64,000 bases of DNA from Variovorax ginsengisoli (GCF_030486595.1 NZ_JAUJZH010000014.1:1-64000), one strand, 5' to 3'; shown: positions 47,187 to 57,248, counted from the first letter of the stretch. Notes: a model not told the origin generated them from the letters alone. A program made the numbers and translations.

Positions 47187-47869
47187 TCCGGCTCCGGACC
47201 GCCACGGTTCTCCAGCACGTAGCCCATGCCACGGATGGTGTGCAGCAGGTTCTTGCCGAAGGGTGCATCGATCTTGGCGCGCAAGCGCTTGATCGCGACT
47301 TCGACCACGTTGGTGTTGCTGTCGAAATTCATGTCCCAGACCAGCTCCGCGATCACCGTCTTCGACAGGATCTCGCCCTGGCGCCGCGCCAGCACCGCCA
47401 GCAGCGCGAACTCCTTGGCCGTCAGGTCGATCCGCTGCTCCTGCCGGATCGCCTTGCGGCTCAGCAGGTCGACCCGCAGGTCGCCGACCCGCAGCAGGGT
47501 CGTTTCCTGGCTGCGGCCGCGCCGCGTGAGCGCCTGCAGCCGGGCCAGCAGTTCGAGGAACGAGAAGGGCTTGACCAGATAGTCGTCGGCGCCGTCCTGC
47601 AGCCCGCGCACCCGGTCGGCCACGCCGTCCCTGGCCGTCAGCATGATCACGGGCGTGTTCTTCACGCTGCGCAGCGACTTGAGCACGCTGAATCCGTCCA
47701 GTCCGGGCAGCATCACGTCGAGCACGATCACGTCGAAGTCGTAGTGCAAGGCCAGGTGCTGGCCGTCGATGCCGTCGAAGGCGAGGTCGACGGTGCAGCC
47801 CTGCTCGGTCAGGCCCTGGTACAGGTAGTCGGCCGTCTTGCGCTCGTCCTCGACGATCAGGACCTTCAT
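47183..47869 (-). CDS. OmpR-family response regulator
   Basis: The 228-residue protein has a receiver domain (phospho-acceptor D51 in IVLDVMLPGLDG, K in DYLVKPFSF) and a winged-helix DNA-binding domain (DLTAKEFALLAVLARRQGEILSK). The terminal HTIRGMGYVLE is typical of CusR/CopR-type regulators. It overlaps the RND pump upstream and the kinase downstream by ATGA, so regulator, sensor and pump are made from one message. Confidence 0.93.
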   Translation of the reverse strand: MKVLIVEDERKTADYLYQGLTEQGCTVDLAFDGIDGQHLALHYDFDVIVLDVMLPGLDGFSVLKSLRSVKNTPVIMLTARDGVADRVRGLQDGADDYLVKPFSFLELLARLQALTRRGRSQETTLLRVGDLRVDLLSRKAIRQEQRIDLTAKEFALLAVLARRQGEILSKTVIAELVWDMNFDSNTNVVEVAIKRLRAKIDAPFGKNLLHTIRGMGYVLENRGGPEPE

Positions 47870-50800
47870 TCGATCAGCACTCCGCCCGCCACCGGCGGCA
47901 GCCGGCGCTGCTGGCGCGCCGCCTTGCGCCGCACGTACCAGTGATGGGCACGGTCGAGATAGAGATAGATCACCGGCGTCGTGAAGAGGGTCAGCATCTG
48001 CGACAGGATCAGGCCGCCGACCATCGCGTAGCCCAGCGGCCGGCGCAGCTCGGAGCCGGCGCCGTGGCCGAGCATCAGCGGCAGCCCGCTCAGCAGTGCG
48101 CACATGGTGGTCATCATGATCGGGCGGAAGCGCAGGATGCAGGCCTCGAAGATCGCATCGCGCGGCGACATGCCGCGGTCGCGCTCGGCGTGCAGGGCGA
48201 AGTCCACGATCATGATGCCGTTCTTTTTCACGATCCCGATCAACAGGATGATCCCGATCAGTGCGATCACGCTGAGATCGTAACCCCCGGCCATCAGGAT
48301 CAGCAATGCGCCCACGCCGGCCGACGGCAGGGTCGACAGGATGGTCAGCGGATGGATGTAGCTCTCGTAGAGCAGCCCCAGCACGATGTAGACCGAGATC
48401 AGCGCCGCCAGGATCAGGTAGGGCTGGGTCCGCAGCGAATCGCCGAAGGCCTGCGCCGTGCCCTGGAAGGTGCCGCTCAAGGTGGCCGGCACGCCCATCC
48501 GGGCCTGGGCCGCGTTGATCGCATCGACTGCGGGGCCCAGCGAGGTGCCCGGCTTGAGGTTGAAGGACACCGTCACCGCCGGGAACTGCCCCTGGTGGCT
48601 GATCGACAGGTAGCCGGTCTTGCTGGTGTCGAGCTTGACGAAGGTCGACAGCGGCACCTGCTGGCCGTTGATCGGCGAGGTCAGGTACAGGCGATCGAAC
48701 AGCGAGGGGTCGCGCTGCAGCTCCGGCGTGACCTCCAGCACCACGTTGTAGCTGTTGAGCTGCGTGAAGTACTGCGCCACCTGGCGCTGGCCGATGGCGT
48801 CGTAGATCACGGCGTCGATCATCGCCGGCGTGATGCCGTAGCTCGATGCCCGCTGGCGGTCGATCGTCACCTGGGCCGTCGGCGCGGCGTTCTGCTGGTC
48901 GGAGGTCACGTCGGTCAGCTGCGGCAGCTCGCGCAGTTGCGCCAGCACCTTCGGCGCCCAGGTGTTGAGCTCGTTCAGGTCGGTGTCGGTCAGCGTGTAC
49001 TGGTATTGCGTGCGCGAGGGCCGGCCGCCGACGCTGATGTCCTGCCCGGCCTGCATGAACAGCGTGATGCCCTGCACCGGCGCCAGCTTCGGCCGCAGCC
49101 GGGCGATGACCTCGTCGGCGTTGGCGGTGCGGCCCTCGTCCTTCGGTCGGAGGCCGATGAAGAAATTGCCCGAGTTGAAGGTGCTCGCGCCGGCCTGCAT
49201 GCCGAAGCTCGTGACATCCGGGTCCTGGCGGATGATGTCGGCGATCTTGAGCATCCGGTCGCGCATCGCGTTGGACGACGAGTCCTGTGCCGCGTCGGCC
49301 GTGCCGAAGAGAAAGCCGGTGTCCTGCTGCGGGAAGAAGCCCTTGGGGATCACGATGAACAGCGCCACCGTCGCCGCCACCGTCGCGATGAAACTCATCA
49401 AGGTGATGAAGGGATGGCGCAGCACCACGCCGAGCCCGCGCTTGTAGCCATCGAGCATGGCGTCGAAGCCGCGTTCCAGCAGCAGGTAGAGCCGGCCGTG
49501 CCGCTCGTTCGGCACGTGCGGCTTCAGGAAGCGCGCGCAGAGCATCGGCGTCAAGGTGAGCGAGATCAGCACCGACACCACGATGGTCAGCGTCACCGTG
49601 ACCGCGAACTCGCGGAACAGCCGCCCGACGATGCCGCCCATCAGCAGCAGCGGGATGAACACCGCCACCAGCGAGACCGAGATCGAGATGATCGTGAAGC
49701 CGATCTCGCCGGCCCCTTTCAGCGCCGCCTCCATCGGCGCCATGCCGTCCTCGATGTGGCGGTAGATGTTCTCCAGCATCACGATCGCGTCGTCGACCAC
49801 GAAGCCGACCGCGATCGTCAGCGCCATCAGCGAGAGGTTGTCCAGGCTGTAGCCGACCACGTACATCACGGCCGCCGTGCCGAGCAGCGCCAGCGGCACG
49901 GTCACGCTCGGGATCAGCGTCACCGTGACGTTGCGCAGGAAGACGAAGATCACCGCCACCACCAGCGCGATCGACAGCAGCAGCGTGAACTCGACGTCCT
50001 TGACCGAGGCCCGGATGGTCTGCGTGCGGTCGACCAGCGTGTTGACGCTGATGCTGGGCGGAATCGCCGCCTTCAGCTTCGGCATCGCCGCCTGGATGCG
50101 GTCGACCGTCTCGATCACGTTGGCGCCCGGCGATTTGGTGATCGCCAGCATGATCGCCCGGCCGTTGGCGATGTCGCTGCCAACGGCGGCCGCCGGCCCG
50201 GCAAAGCCCCAGGCCGCGACCTTGCTGTTCTCCGGCCCGTCGACCGCGACGCCGATGTCGCGGACCCGGATCGGCGCCCCGTTGCGCCAGGCCAGCACCA
50301 TGTCGTTCCAGGGCGCGGCCTTGAGCAGCTGGTCGTTGGTGTAGACGTTGAAGGCCTGGCGCTCGCCGTCGATCGTGCCGGTCGGCGCGCTGACGGTGGT
50401 GGCGGCGATCACGCCGCGCACGTCCTCCAGGCTCATGCCGACCGCCTTGATCTTGGCCGGATCGACCTGGATCCGCACCGACGGCTTCTGGACGCCGAAG
50501 ATGTTGACCAGCCCGACCCCCGAGATGCGCGAGATCTGCTGCGCCAGCACGTTGTCGGCGTAGTCGTTGACCTGCACCAGCGGCAGCACCTTGGACTGCA
50601 CGCCGAGGATCAGCACCGGCGAGTCGGCCGGGTTGATCTTGCGGAAGCTCGGCGGGCTCGGCAGGTTGTTGGGCAACTGGCCCTGCGCCGCATTGATCGC
50701 GGTCTGGACGTCGAGCGCGGCACCGTCGATGTTGCGGTCGAGGTCGAACTGCAAGGTGATCTGGGTCAGCCCGAGCGAGCTGCTCGACGTCATCTGCGAC

Positions 50801-51030
50801 AGCCCGGCGATCAGCGAGAACTGGCGTTCCAGCGGCTGGGCCACGTTGGACGCCATCGTCTCGGGGCTGGCGCCGGGCAGCCGGCCCGTCACCTGCAAGG
50901 TCGGGAAATCGACCTGCGGCAACGGCGCCACCGGCAGCAGCGGCCAGGCGACCAGCCCGATCAGCAGCACGGCCGCGGCCAGCAGCGAGGTGCCGATCGG
51001 GCGCTTGATGAAGGCGGCCGAGATGTTCAA
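47866..51030 (-). CDS. RND efflux pump inner-membrane transporter (MdtC/MuxB-like HAE1 family)
   Basis: The 1054-residue transporter has the twelve-helix duplicated RND layout, with TM4 GFVVDDAIVMLENIYRHIEDG containing the proton-relay aspartate pair and GFFPQQDTGFLFG between the halves. It matches the multidrug (HAE1) group rather than heavy-metal pumps. No ATG starts the family N-terminus: translation begins at a TTG that overlaps the adaptor stop (TTGA), giving the usual x-NISAAFIKRPIGT beginning. The final residues overlap the regulator gene. Confidence 0.93.
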   Translation of the reverse strand: MNISAAFIKRPIGTSLLAAAVLLIGLVAWPLLPVAPLPQVDFPTLQVTGRLPGASPETMASNVAQPLERQFSLIAGLSQMTSSSSLGLTQITLQFDLDRNIDGAALDVQTAINAAQGQLPNNLPSPPSFRKINPADSPVLILGVQSKVLPLVQVNDYADNVLAQQISRISGVGLVNIFGVQKPSVRIQVDPAKIKAVGMSLEDVRGVIAATTVSAPTGTIDGERQAFNVYTNDQLLKAAPWNDMVLAWRNGAPIRVRDIGVAVDGPENSKVAAWGFAGPAAAVGSDIANGRAIMLAITKSPGANVIETVDRIQAAMPKLKAAIPPSISVNTLVDRTQTIRASVKDVEFTLLLSIALVVAVIFVFLRNVTVTLIPSVTVPLALLGTAAVMYVVGYSLDNLSLMALTIAVGFVVDDAIVMLENIYRHIEDGMAPMEAALKGAGEIGFTIISISVSLVAVFIPLLLMGGIVGRLFREFAVTVTLTIVVSVLISLTLTPMLCARFLKPHVPNERHGRLYLLLERGFDAMLDGYKRGLGVVLRHPFITLMSFIATVAATVALFIVIPKGFFPQQDTGFLFGTADAAQDSSSNAMRDRMLKIADIIRQDPDVTSFGMQAGASTFNSGNFFIGLRPKDEGRTANADEVIARLRPKLAPVQGITLFMQAGQDISVGGRPSRTQYQYTLTDTDLNELNTWAPKVLAQLRELPQLTDVTSDQQNAAPTAQVTIDRQRASSYGITPAMIDAVIYDAIGQRQVAQYFTQLNSYNVVLEVTPELQRDPSLFDRLYLTSPINGQQVPLSTFVKLDTSKTGYLSISHQGQFPAVTVSFNLKPGTSLGPAVDAINAAQARMGVPATLSGTFQGTAQAFGDSLRTQPYLILAALISVYIVLGLLYESYIHPLTILSTLPSAGVGALLILMAGGYDLSVIALIGIILLIGIVKKNGIMIVDFALHAERDRGMSPRDAIFEACILRFRPIMMTTMCALLSGLPLMLGHGAGSELRRPLGYAMVGGLILSQMLTLFTTPVIYLYLDRAHHWYVRRKAARQQRRLPPVAGGVLIE

Positions 51031-52211
51031 GGCTTGGCTCCCGAGGACGCGACCGGCACGACGGCGGCCTTCTCGACGATCCGTGCGCCGGGTGTCAGGC
51101 GGTACTGGCCGTCCAGCACCACCCGGTCGCCCGCCGCCAGGCCGGTCTCGATCACCGACTTGCCCTTCACCGTGTCGGCCACCGTCAGCGGCTGCGCCCG
51201 GACCTTGTCGTCGGGCCCGACCACATAGGCGAAGAAGCCTTCCTGGTTGCGCTGCACCACCGCCGAAGGCACCGTCAGCGCGTCGGCCCGCTCGCCGAGC
51301 ACCACCCGGGCGTCGACCGACTGGCCCGGCCACAGCGCATGGCCGGCATTGGCGAACTGCGCCTTCAGCGAGATGGTGCCGGTGGCGGTGTCGATCTGGT
51401 TGTTCAGCAGCACCAGCTTGCCGGTCGCCAGCACGTCGCGGGTGTCGCGGTCGATGGCCTCGACCGCCAGCGGCTCATGGCTGCCGTTCAGCGCCTTGTT
51501 GACCGCCTGGAAGCTGCTTTCAGGCAGGGTGAACTGGACCGCGATCGGATCGATCTGGTTGATCACCAGCAGGCCGTTCACGTCCGCCGCATGCACGATG
51601 TTGCCCGGGTCGACCAGCCGGGCGCCGATCCGCCCGCTGATCGGCGCGGCGATCGTGGTGAAGCCGAGCTGCACCTGGGCCAGGTGGATCTGCGCCTCGT
51701 CGCTCTTCAGGGAAGCCTGCAGCTGGTTGACCAGCGCGCGCTGGGTGTCCAGCGTCTGCTGGGTGGTGGCGTCCTCCTTGATCAGCTCGCCGTAGCGCTG
51801 CAGGTCGGCGCGCGCATTGGCCAGCGTGGCCTCGTCCTTTGCCTTCTGCGCCACCAGCTGCTCGAGCTGCGCCTGGAAGGTGCGCGGATCGATGCGCACC
51901 AGCACCTGGCCGGCCTTGACGTCCTGCCCTTCCTTGAACTCGACGCTGTCGAGCTGCCCGTCGACCCGCGTGCGCACCGTCACCGAGGCCACCGGCAGCA
52001 CGGTGCCGACGCCGCTGCGTGCGATCGGCACCGTCTCGCTGGCGACCTGGACGGTGGTCGCGGGGACGCCCGCAGGCCCTGCGGCCACCGGCTGGGCCGG
52101 ATGCCGCATCAGGCGCCAGGCGCCCGCGGCGAGCAGCACGGCGAGCAGCAGCCAGCCGGCATGAAGCAGCCAGCGCGGACGCTGGCGGGATGTTGAAGAA
52201 GGACTGTCCAT
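51027..52211 (-). CDS. RND efflux periplasmic adaptor (membrane fusion) protein
   Basis: The 394-residue adaptor has an N-terminal membrane anchor (about residues 15-35), a lipoyl-like beta domain (VRTRVDGQLDSVEFKEGQDVKAGQVLVRID), an alpha-helical hairpin and its return strand (TTIAAPISGRIGARLVDPGNIV). It resembles MdtA/MuxA. It begins five bases after the outer-membrane factor gene. Confidence 0.92.
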   Translation of the reverse strand: MDSPSSTSRQRPRWLLHAGWLLLAVLLAAGAWRLMRHPAQPVAAGPAGVPATTVQVASETVPIARSGVGTVLPVASVTVRTRVDGQLDSVEFKEGQDVKAGQVLVRIDPRTFQAQLEQLVAQKAKDEATLANARADLQRYGELIKEDATTQQTLDTQRALVNQLQASLKSDEAQIHLAQVQLGFTTIAAPISGRIGARLVDPGNIVHAADVNGLLVINQIDPIAVQFTLPESSFQAVNKALNGSHEPLAVEAIDRDTRDVLATGKLVLLNNQIDTATGTISLKAQFANAGHALWPGQSVDARVVLGERADALTVPSAVVQRNQEGFFAYVVGPDDKVRAQPLTVADTVKGKSVIETGLAAGDRVVLDGQYRLTPGARIVEKAAVVPVASSGAKP

Positions 52212-52216
52212 GAGGT

Positions 52217-53668
52217 TCACTTGGAATTCGAAGATGCGTGGGCGGCCGCCGGGCTGGCGTCGGCGCTGGCCTGCAGCTGGCTGGCGTCCCAGCCGCCGCC
52301 GAGCGCCTTGACCAGGGCCACCTGGGCGGCGAACTGCCGGCTCTGCAGCTGCAGCGCGGTGCGCTCGTTGTTGAGCGCCAGCGTTTGCGAGGTGATGACC
52401 GCCAGGTAAGTGGTCGTGCCGGCGCGGAACTGGCTCAACGACACGCGCTCGGCGTTGCGCGCCGAGGCGACCGCGCCGTCCTGCACCTGGCGCTCCTGCG
52501 CCAGCAGGTCGAGCGCGGCCAGGTTGTCCTCGACTTCCTGAAAGCCGGCCAGCACGGTCTGGCGGTAGCTGGCCGACGAGGCATCGAAGGCCGCCCGCGC
52601 CTGCGCCAGCTGGGCGTTGCGCTGGCCGCCGTCGAACAGGTTTTGCGCCACCGCCGCGCCCAGCGCCCAGACCTTGCCCGGCGCGGCGAACCAGTTGCCG
52701 AAGCCGGCACCGGCGAAGCCGCCCGCGGCGCTCAGCGACAGGCTCGGGTAGTAGGCGGCCTGCGCATAGCCGATGCCCGCGTTGGCCGACGCCGCCCGGC
52801 GTTCGGCGCCCGCGATGTCGGGCCGGCGCTCGAGCAGTTCCGACGGCACGGCCATCGGCACCGCGGGCAGGCTGGGCAGGCTGTCGTCCGCCGCGATGGA
52901 AAACTGCGAGGGCGTCTTGCCCAGCAGCACCGCGATCGCGTGCTCGAGCTGCCGGCGCGTCAGCTGGGTGTCGAGGGCCAGCGCCTGGGTCGATTGCAGG
53001 GTGGTGTCGGCCAGGTCGACATCGGCCCGCGTCACCACGCCCGCGCGGTACTGGCTCCGGGTGATCTGCAGCGACTTGCGGTAGGCCTCGATGGTCCGGT
53101 CGTAGAGCCGCTGCTGGGCATCGGTCATGCGCAGCTGGATGTAGTCGTTGGCCACCGCGGCCTGCACCGCGAGCCGTGCCGCGGCCAGGTCGGCGTCGCT
53201 GGCCTGCGCGCTGTCCGCGGCGCCTTCGACGGCACGCCGCACCCGGCCCCAGAGGTCGGGCTCCCAGGCCGCCTGAAGCGACCAGGCATGCGTGTTGCCC
53301 TGCACCGGCGCGCCGGTCGAATTCTGGCTGCGCGCGCGCTGGCCCGAGAGGTCCAGCCCGAGCGTCGGCGCCCAGCCCGCCTGCGCGTTCTGCACCAGCG
53401 CCTGGGCCTCCCGGTACTGGGCCTCGGCCAGCCGAAGGCTCTGGTTCGCGCCGTTCGCTTCCTCGATCAGCGCGTCGAGGCGCGGGTCGCCAAATCCGGT
53501 CCACCAGGGATGGGCCGCATCGACGGTGGCGGGCGCCGCGGTCTTCCAGGCGCCGCTTTCCTTGAAGGCCGGCGCCGACACGCCTTCGGGCAATGAGGGT
53601 CGCCGGTAGTCGGGCCCGACGGCGCAGCCTGCCAGGGATGCCGCCAGGGCCAGACACAGTATTCGCAT
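52217..53668 (-). CDS. NodT-family outer-membrane efflux lipoprotein
   Basis: The 483-residue protein has a lipoprotein signal with lipobox SLAGC (near residue 15) and GPDYRRP directly after it. Two TolC-type repeats contain NQSLRLAEAQYREA and SRQFAAQVALVKALGGGW, and the family phrase LLERRPDIAGAERR is present. It is the first gene of the efflux operon, so this operon encodes a complete tripartite pump plus its two-component regulator. Confidence 0.93.
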   Translation of the reverse strand: MRILCLALAASLAGCAVGPDYRRPSLPEGVSAPAFKESGAWKTAAPATVDAAHPWWTGFGDPRLDALIEEANGANQSLRLAEAQYREAQALVQNAQAGWAPTLGLDLSGQRARSQNSTGAPVQGNTHAWSLQAAWEPDLWGRVRRAVEGAADSAQASDADLAAARLAVQAAVANDYIQLRMTDAQQRLYDRTIEAYRKSLQITRSQYRAGVVTRADVDLADTTLQSTQALALDTQLTRRQLEHAIAVLLGKTPSQFSIAADDSLPSLPAVPMAVPSELLERRPDIAGAERRAASANAGIGYAQAAYYPSLSLSAAGGFAGAGFGNWFAAPGKVWALGAAVAQNLFDGGQRNAQLAQARAAFDASSASYRQTVLAGFQEVEDNLAALDLLAQERQVQDGAVASARNAERVSLSQFRAGTTTYLAVITSQTLALNNERTALQLQSRQFAAQVALVKALGGGWDASQLQASADASPAAAHASSNSK

Positions 53669-53726
53669 GCCGCCCACTGTAGGCACCCGCCCGGGACGGC
53701 AAGCTGACGCAAGGATGACATTCCTG

Positions 53727-54248
53727 TCAGCTGTGCTCGCCCCCGAGCAGCCGCCACATGTGGCACTTCGACAGGTAGCGGCCATCGAGCGCAACCGCGA
53801 AGGGCTCGACGCCGAACACCGCGAACCCGCAGCGTTCGTAGAGCGACTGCGCCGCGGCATTGCCTTCGGTCACGGTCAGCTGGACGAGCTTGACGCCCTC
53901 CCTGGCGGCCGCCACGTCCAGCAGGCCCTGCACCAGCTGCCGGCCGTGGCCGCCCGTCCGGGCATCGGGCGACACGTACATCCCGAAGAGATGCGCCTTG
54001 TGACGGGCCTTGGCGCGCGACTCGAATTCGAGCCCGGCGGCACCGGCCAGCCGGTCGCCGTCGAAGGCACCGAGCACGACCTGGCCGGCCCGCGGCGATT
54101 CGTCGAGCCGCGCTTCCCACCAGGCCAGCGGCAGCGCCGCGCGCTCCTCGGCGCTGGAGGTGAAGGCGTCCGGATGGCGCACGTAGGCTTCGAGCATCAA
54201 GGCCCGGTAGACGGCGGCATCGGCGGGGAGCAGTCGGCGCACGGTCAT
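53727..54248 (-). CDS. GNAT-family N-acetyltransferase
   Basis: The 173-residue protein has the acetyl-CoA-binding motif GMYVSPDARTGGHGRQLVQGLL near residue 88 and the C-terminal motif B (LTVTEGNAAAQSLYERCGFAVFG). The substrate is unknown. It begins six bases after sbcB, so it may be read from the same transcript. Confidence 0.85.
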   Translation of the reverse strand: MTVRRLLPADAAVYRALMLEAYVRHPDAFTSSAEERAALPLAWWEARLDESPRAGQVVLGAFDGDRLAGAAGLEFESRAKARHKAHLFGMYVSPDARTGGHGRQLVQGLLDVAAAREGVKLVQLTVTEGNAAAQSLYERCGFAVFGVEPFAVALDGRYLSKCHMWRLLGGEHS

Positions 54249-54254
54249 GATCGT

Positions 54255-55697
54255 TCAGACCTCCGGGGCGATCGCCTCGGCGTACTCGTAAAGCGCGCCG
54301 AGGATGGCTTCGGCGCGTTCGTCCGCGGTCTCGGCCAGCGTATCGATCTCGGCGAACAGGGCATCGACATTGCGCGCACCGCCCTCGCCTTCGAGCAGCC
54401 GCGCGGCCCGGTGCGCCTCCCAGCGCCCGGCCTCGTCTTCGTTCAGCGTATCGAGGAAATTGCGCGCCCGGTAGCGGAACACCAGCTCTTCCAGCCGCGG
54501 GTCGTCGAAGCCGGTGCGGGCGCGCGCGAGCTCGCCCGGCGACAGGCCACGCAGCTGGTTCAGGCGGCGCCGGTCGCCGTTGCCGACGAAGCCGCCGTAG
54601 AGATCCTCGTCGACGTCCGGCGCGCCTTCGCGGGGCCGCTCGTAGACCTGCGGCCAGATCGCGCTCATGTCGGGCAAGGCGGCCGCGAGCGCGGCGTTCT
54701 TCAATGCCGCCTCGATGTCGATGCCCCAGCGCGCCGCCATCGCCGGCGCCAGCGTCTTGAGGTTGCCGACCACCATCGGTGATTTGTTCAGGTGGATGCC
54801 CTTGAGCGGCAGCCGGCGCACGCCCTCGGGCAGGTCGGCGCTGCGCGTGAACAGGCGCAGCCGCAGGGTCTCGACGTCGAGGTCGCGCAGCTCGCCCGGG
54901 TCGTGGGCCAGGTCCCAGGCCAGCAGTTCGTTCTTGTTGGTCGGATGACTGGCCAGCGGCCACATCACAGCCAGGCAGCCCCGCTCGGCCGGGAACATGC
55001 CCGACACGTGGAGGAAGGGCCGAGCGCTCTCGCGCGTCGCCGGCAGGCCGAGCTCGGCCGCCACCCGGTCCTTGCGGTGCAGCCCGAACGCGAAGTCGAA
55101 CAGCCGGGGCTGCTTGTCGCGGATCAGCCGGGCCAGCGCGATCGTGGCGCGCACGTCCGACAGCGCATCGTGCGCCGCCTCGTGCAGCAGTCCGTTGGCC
55201 CGCGCCAGGTCCTCGAGCTTGAAGCTCGGGCTGCCGTCCGCCTTGGTCGGCCAGACGATGCCGTCGGGGCGCAGCGCATAAGTCAGCCGCACCACGTCGA
55301 GCAGGTCCCAGCGGCCGCAGTCGTTCTGCCACTCGCGCGCGTAGGGATCGATCAGGTTGCGCCAGAACAGGAAGCGGGTCACTTCGTCGTCGAAGCGGAT
55401 CGTGTTGTAGCCGACGCCGATGGTGCCGGGCTGCGAGAACGCCTGCTCGATCCGGGCCGCGAATTCGTGCTCGGGAATGCCGAGCTCCAGACACTGCTGC
55501 GGCGTGATGCCGGTGATAAGACAGGCCTCCGGGCTCGGCAGGTAGTCGGGCGCGGGCTGGCAATAGACCATCAACGGCTCGCCGACCTCGTTGAGCTCGG
55601 CGTCGGTGCGGATCGCGGCGAACTGCGAAGGCCGGTCGCGGCGCGGCACCGCGCCGAAGGTTTCGTAGTCGTGCCAGAGGAAGGTGTGTGGAGGCAT
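54255..55697 (-). CDS. sbcB: exodeoxyribonuclease I
   Basis: ExoI degrades single-stranded DNA 3' to 5' and works in repair and recombination. The 480-residue length is typical. The DEDD exonuclease residues are visible in FLWHDYETFG (near 6-15), GYNTIRFDDEVTR and HDALSDVRATIALARLI. The SH3-like and helical C-terminal domains follow (PMVVGNLKTLAP). The start was placed at the ATG before the first exonuclease motif, two bases after the cardiolipin synthase stop. Confidence 0.94.
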   Translation of the reverse strand: MPPHTFLWHDYETFGAVPRRDRPSQFAAIRTDAELNEVGEPLMVYCQPAPDYLPSPEACLITGITPQQCLELGIPEHEFAARIEQAFSQPGTIGVGYNTIRFDDEVTRFLFWRNLIDPYAREWQNDCGRWDLLDVVRLTYALRPDGIVWPTKADGSPSFKLEDLARANGLLHEAAHDALSDVRATIALARLIRDKQPRLFDFAFGLHRKDRVAAELGLPATRESARPFLHVSGMFPAERGCLAVMWPLASHPTNKNELLAWDLAHDPGELRDLDVETLRLRLFTRSADLPEGVRRLPLKGIHLNKSPMVVGNLKTLAPAMAARWGIDIEAALKNAALAAALPDMSAIWPQVYERPREGAPDVDEDLYGGFVGNGDRRRLNQLRGLSPGELARARTGFDDPRLEELVFRYRARNFLDTLNEDEAGRWEAHRAARLLEGEGGARNVDALFAEIDTLAETADERAEAILGALYEYAEAIAPEV

Positions 55698-55699
55698 GT

Positions 55700-57157
55700 T
55701 CAAAGCAAAGGAGAAAACAGGCGGGCGGTGGCGTCGGCCAGGCGGCGCAGGAACTTCTGGCGCCGGTTGGCCCGGATCGGCGAGGCGCTTCGGAGGTCGG
55801 TCTCGAACTGCGCCGCCAGGGGTTCGGCCAAGGTCGTCCCGTAGATCACGGCCATCACCTCGAAATTGAGCCTGAAGCTGCGATTGTCGAAGTTGGCTGT
55901 GCCGATCATCGCGCAGTGATCGTCCACCACCAGCGTCTTGGAGTGCAGCATGCGGGCCTTGTACTCCCAGACCTTGACGCCGGCGGCGATCAGCTCGTCG
56001 TAGTAGGAGCGCGCCGCCGCGCTCACGACCAGCGAATCGCTGCGCCGCGGCACCAGCAGCCGGACGTCGACGCCGCGCAGGGCTGCACTGGTCAATGCCA
56101 TCAGGGCGGGCTCGCCGGGCACGAAGTAAGGGGTGGTGAGCCAGGCGCGCCGCTCCGAGGATTGGATCGCCGCGAGATGCATGCGGTGGATCGCCTCGAG
56201 CGGGCTGTCGGGCCCGCTGGTGATGATCTGGACCGGGATCTCGCCGGTTGCCTCGCCCAGCGGCAGGTCCGGCAGCAGCAGGGGCAGCGCGTTGTCGATC
56301 TGGCGCGGGTCCTCGCCGGTCGCGTAGGTCCAGTCTTCGAGAAATGTGGTCTGCAGCCAGCGCACCGCGCTGCCTTCGATCCGCAGATGGACGTCGTGGT
56401 AGGCGTCGGGCCGGGTGCGGGCGTCTTCCTCGTCGGTGATGTTGACGCCCCCGGTGAAGCCCACCAGCCCGTCGCAGACCACGATCTTGCGGTGGGTCCG
56501 GTAGTTGGTCACCGGCCGCAGCCGCCGGCCGATGCGGGTCTCGTGGAACAGGGCCACATGGACACCGGCCGCCTGCATCGGCGCCATGAACTTGCGCCCG
56601 ACCCGCTTGGAGCCGAGCGCATCGAGCAGCAGCCGCACCTTGACGCCGGCCCGGGCGCGCTCGATGAGCAGGTCGCGCAGTGCCGTGCCGATCCGGTCGG
56701 GCTCGAAGATGTAGTACTCGAGATGGACGTGGTCGCGCGCCGCGCGGATCGCATCGAAGATCGCATCGAAGGTGGTCGCGCCGCCGGACAGCAGCACGGC
56801 CGAGGTCGCGCTCGACACCGGCAGCCCGCAGGCCGCCATCCCGAGCGCGGCCATCTGGCGCAAGGCAGGCGGCGCATGCGCCCTCGCCTCGCGCAGCATC
56901 ACGACGTCGGCGGGCGCCAGTGCGCTGGCCCGGCTGCGAAGCCGCTTGAGGCGCTGCTTCTTGAGCCGCTGCGGCCCCAGGAAGTAGTAGATGAGAAAGC
57001 CCGCGAAAGGCAGCAGCGCCAGCGACAGGATCCAGCTCATGGTCGAGACCGGTGCGCGCTTCTGCATCACGATCCAGACCGAAAGCACTGCGATGTAGCC
57101 GCTCCATGCGAGGGAGAGGCCGGTCTTCCATTCCTGGCTGAGCTCGGGGACGATCAA
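55700..57157 (-). CDS. cls: cardiolipin synthase
   Basis: The enzyme joins two phospholipids to form cardiolipin. The 485-residue protein has two N-terminal membrane helices (about residues 15-60) and two phospholipase-D HKD motifs: HRKIVVCDG (near 223) and HSKTLVVDD (near 403), each followed by a GG/G-x-ANF-type stretch. No ATG is available before the first helix; the start is a TTG. The clsA/clsB-type subgroup is not resolved. Confidence 0.92.
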   Translation of the reverse strand: MIVPELSQEWKTGLSLAWSGYIAVLSVWIVMQKRAPVSTMSWILSLALLPFAGFLIYYFLGPQRLKKQRLKRLRSRASALAPADVVMLREARAHAPPALRQMAALGMAACGLPVSSATSAVLLSGGATTFDAIFDAIRAARDHVHLEYYIFEPDRIGTALRDLLIERARAGVKVRLLLDALGSKRVGRKFMAPMQAAGVHVALFHETRIGRRLRPVTNYRTHRKIVVCDGLVGFTGGVNITDEEDARTRPDAYHDVHLRIEGSAVRWLQTTFLEDWTYATGEDPRQIDNALPLLLPDLPLGEATGEIPVQIITSGPDSPLEAIHRMHLAAIQSSERRAWLTTPYFVPGEPALMALTSAALRGVDVRLLVPRRSDSLVVSAAARSYYDELIAAGVKVWEYKARMLHSKTLVVDDHCAMIGTANFDNRSFRLNFEVMAVIYGTTLAEPLAAQFETDLRSASPIRANRRQKFLRRLADATARLFSPLL

Positions 57158-57180
57158 GGGGAGAAATCTCGAGGTGAAAC

Positions 57181-57211
57181 GAAAAAGGCCGGTAGCAATG
57201 CTACCGGCCTT
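57181..57211 (-). terminator. intrinsic terminator after clpA
   Basis: A perfect 12-base-pair hairpin (arms AAGGCCGGTAGC/GCTACCGGCCTT, three-base loop) is followed on the minus strand by TTTTTC. It lies about 40 bases after the clpA stop. Confidence 0.88.
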
Positions 57212-57248
57212 CCGATCGGATGCTTCCGCCGCAGTGGGCGGAAGGCGC

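Noticed and set aside
47941..51228. 1095-codon plus-strand open frame opposite the RND pump
   Set aside because: It is antisense to a fully recognisable pump, and its translation is Asp/Arg/His/Gln-rich with no motif. Such long shadows are common in high-GC genes.
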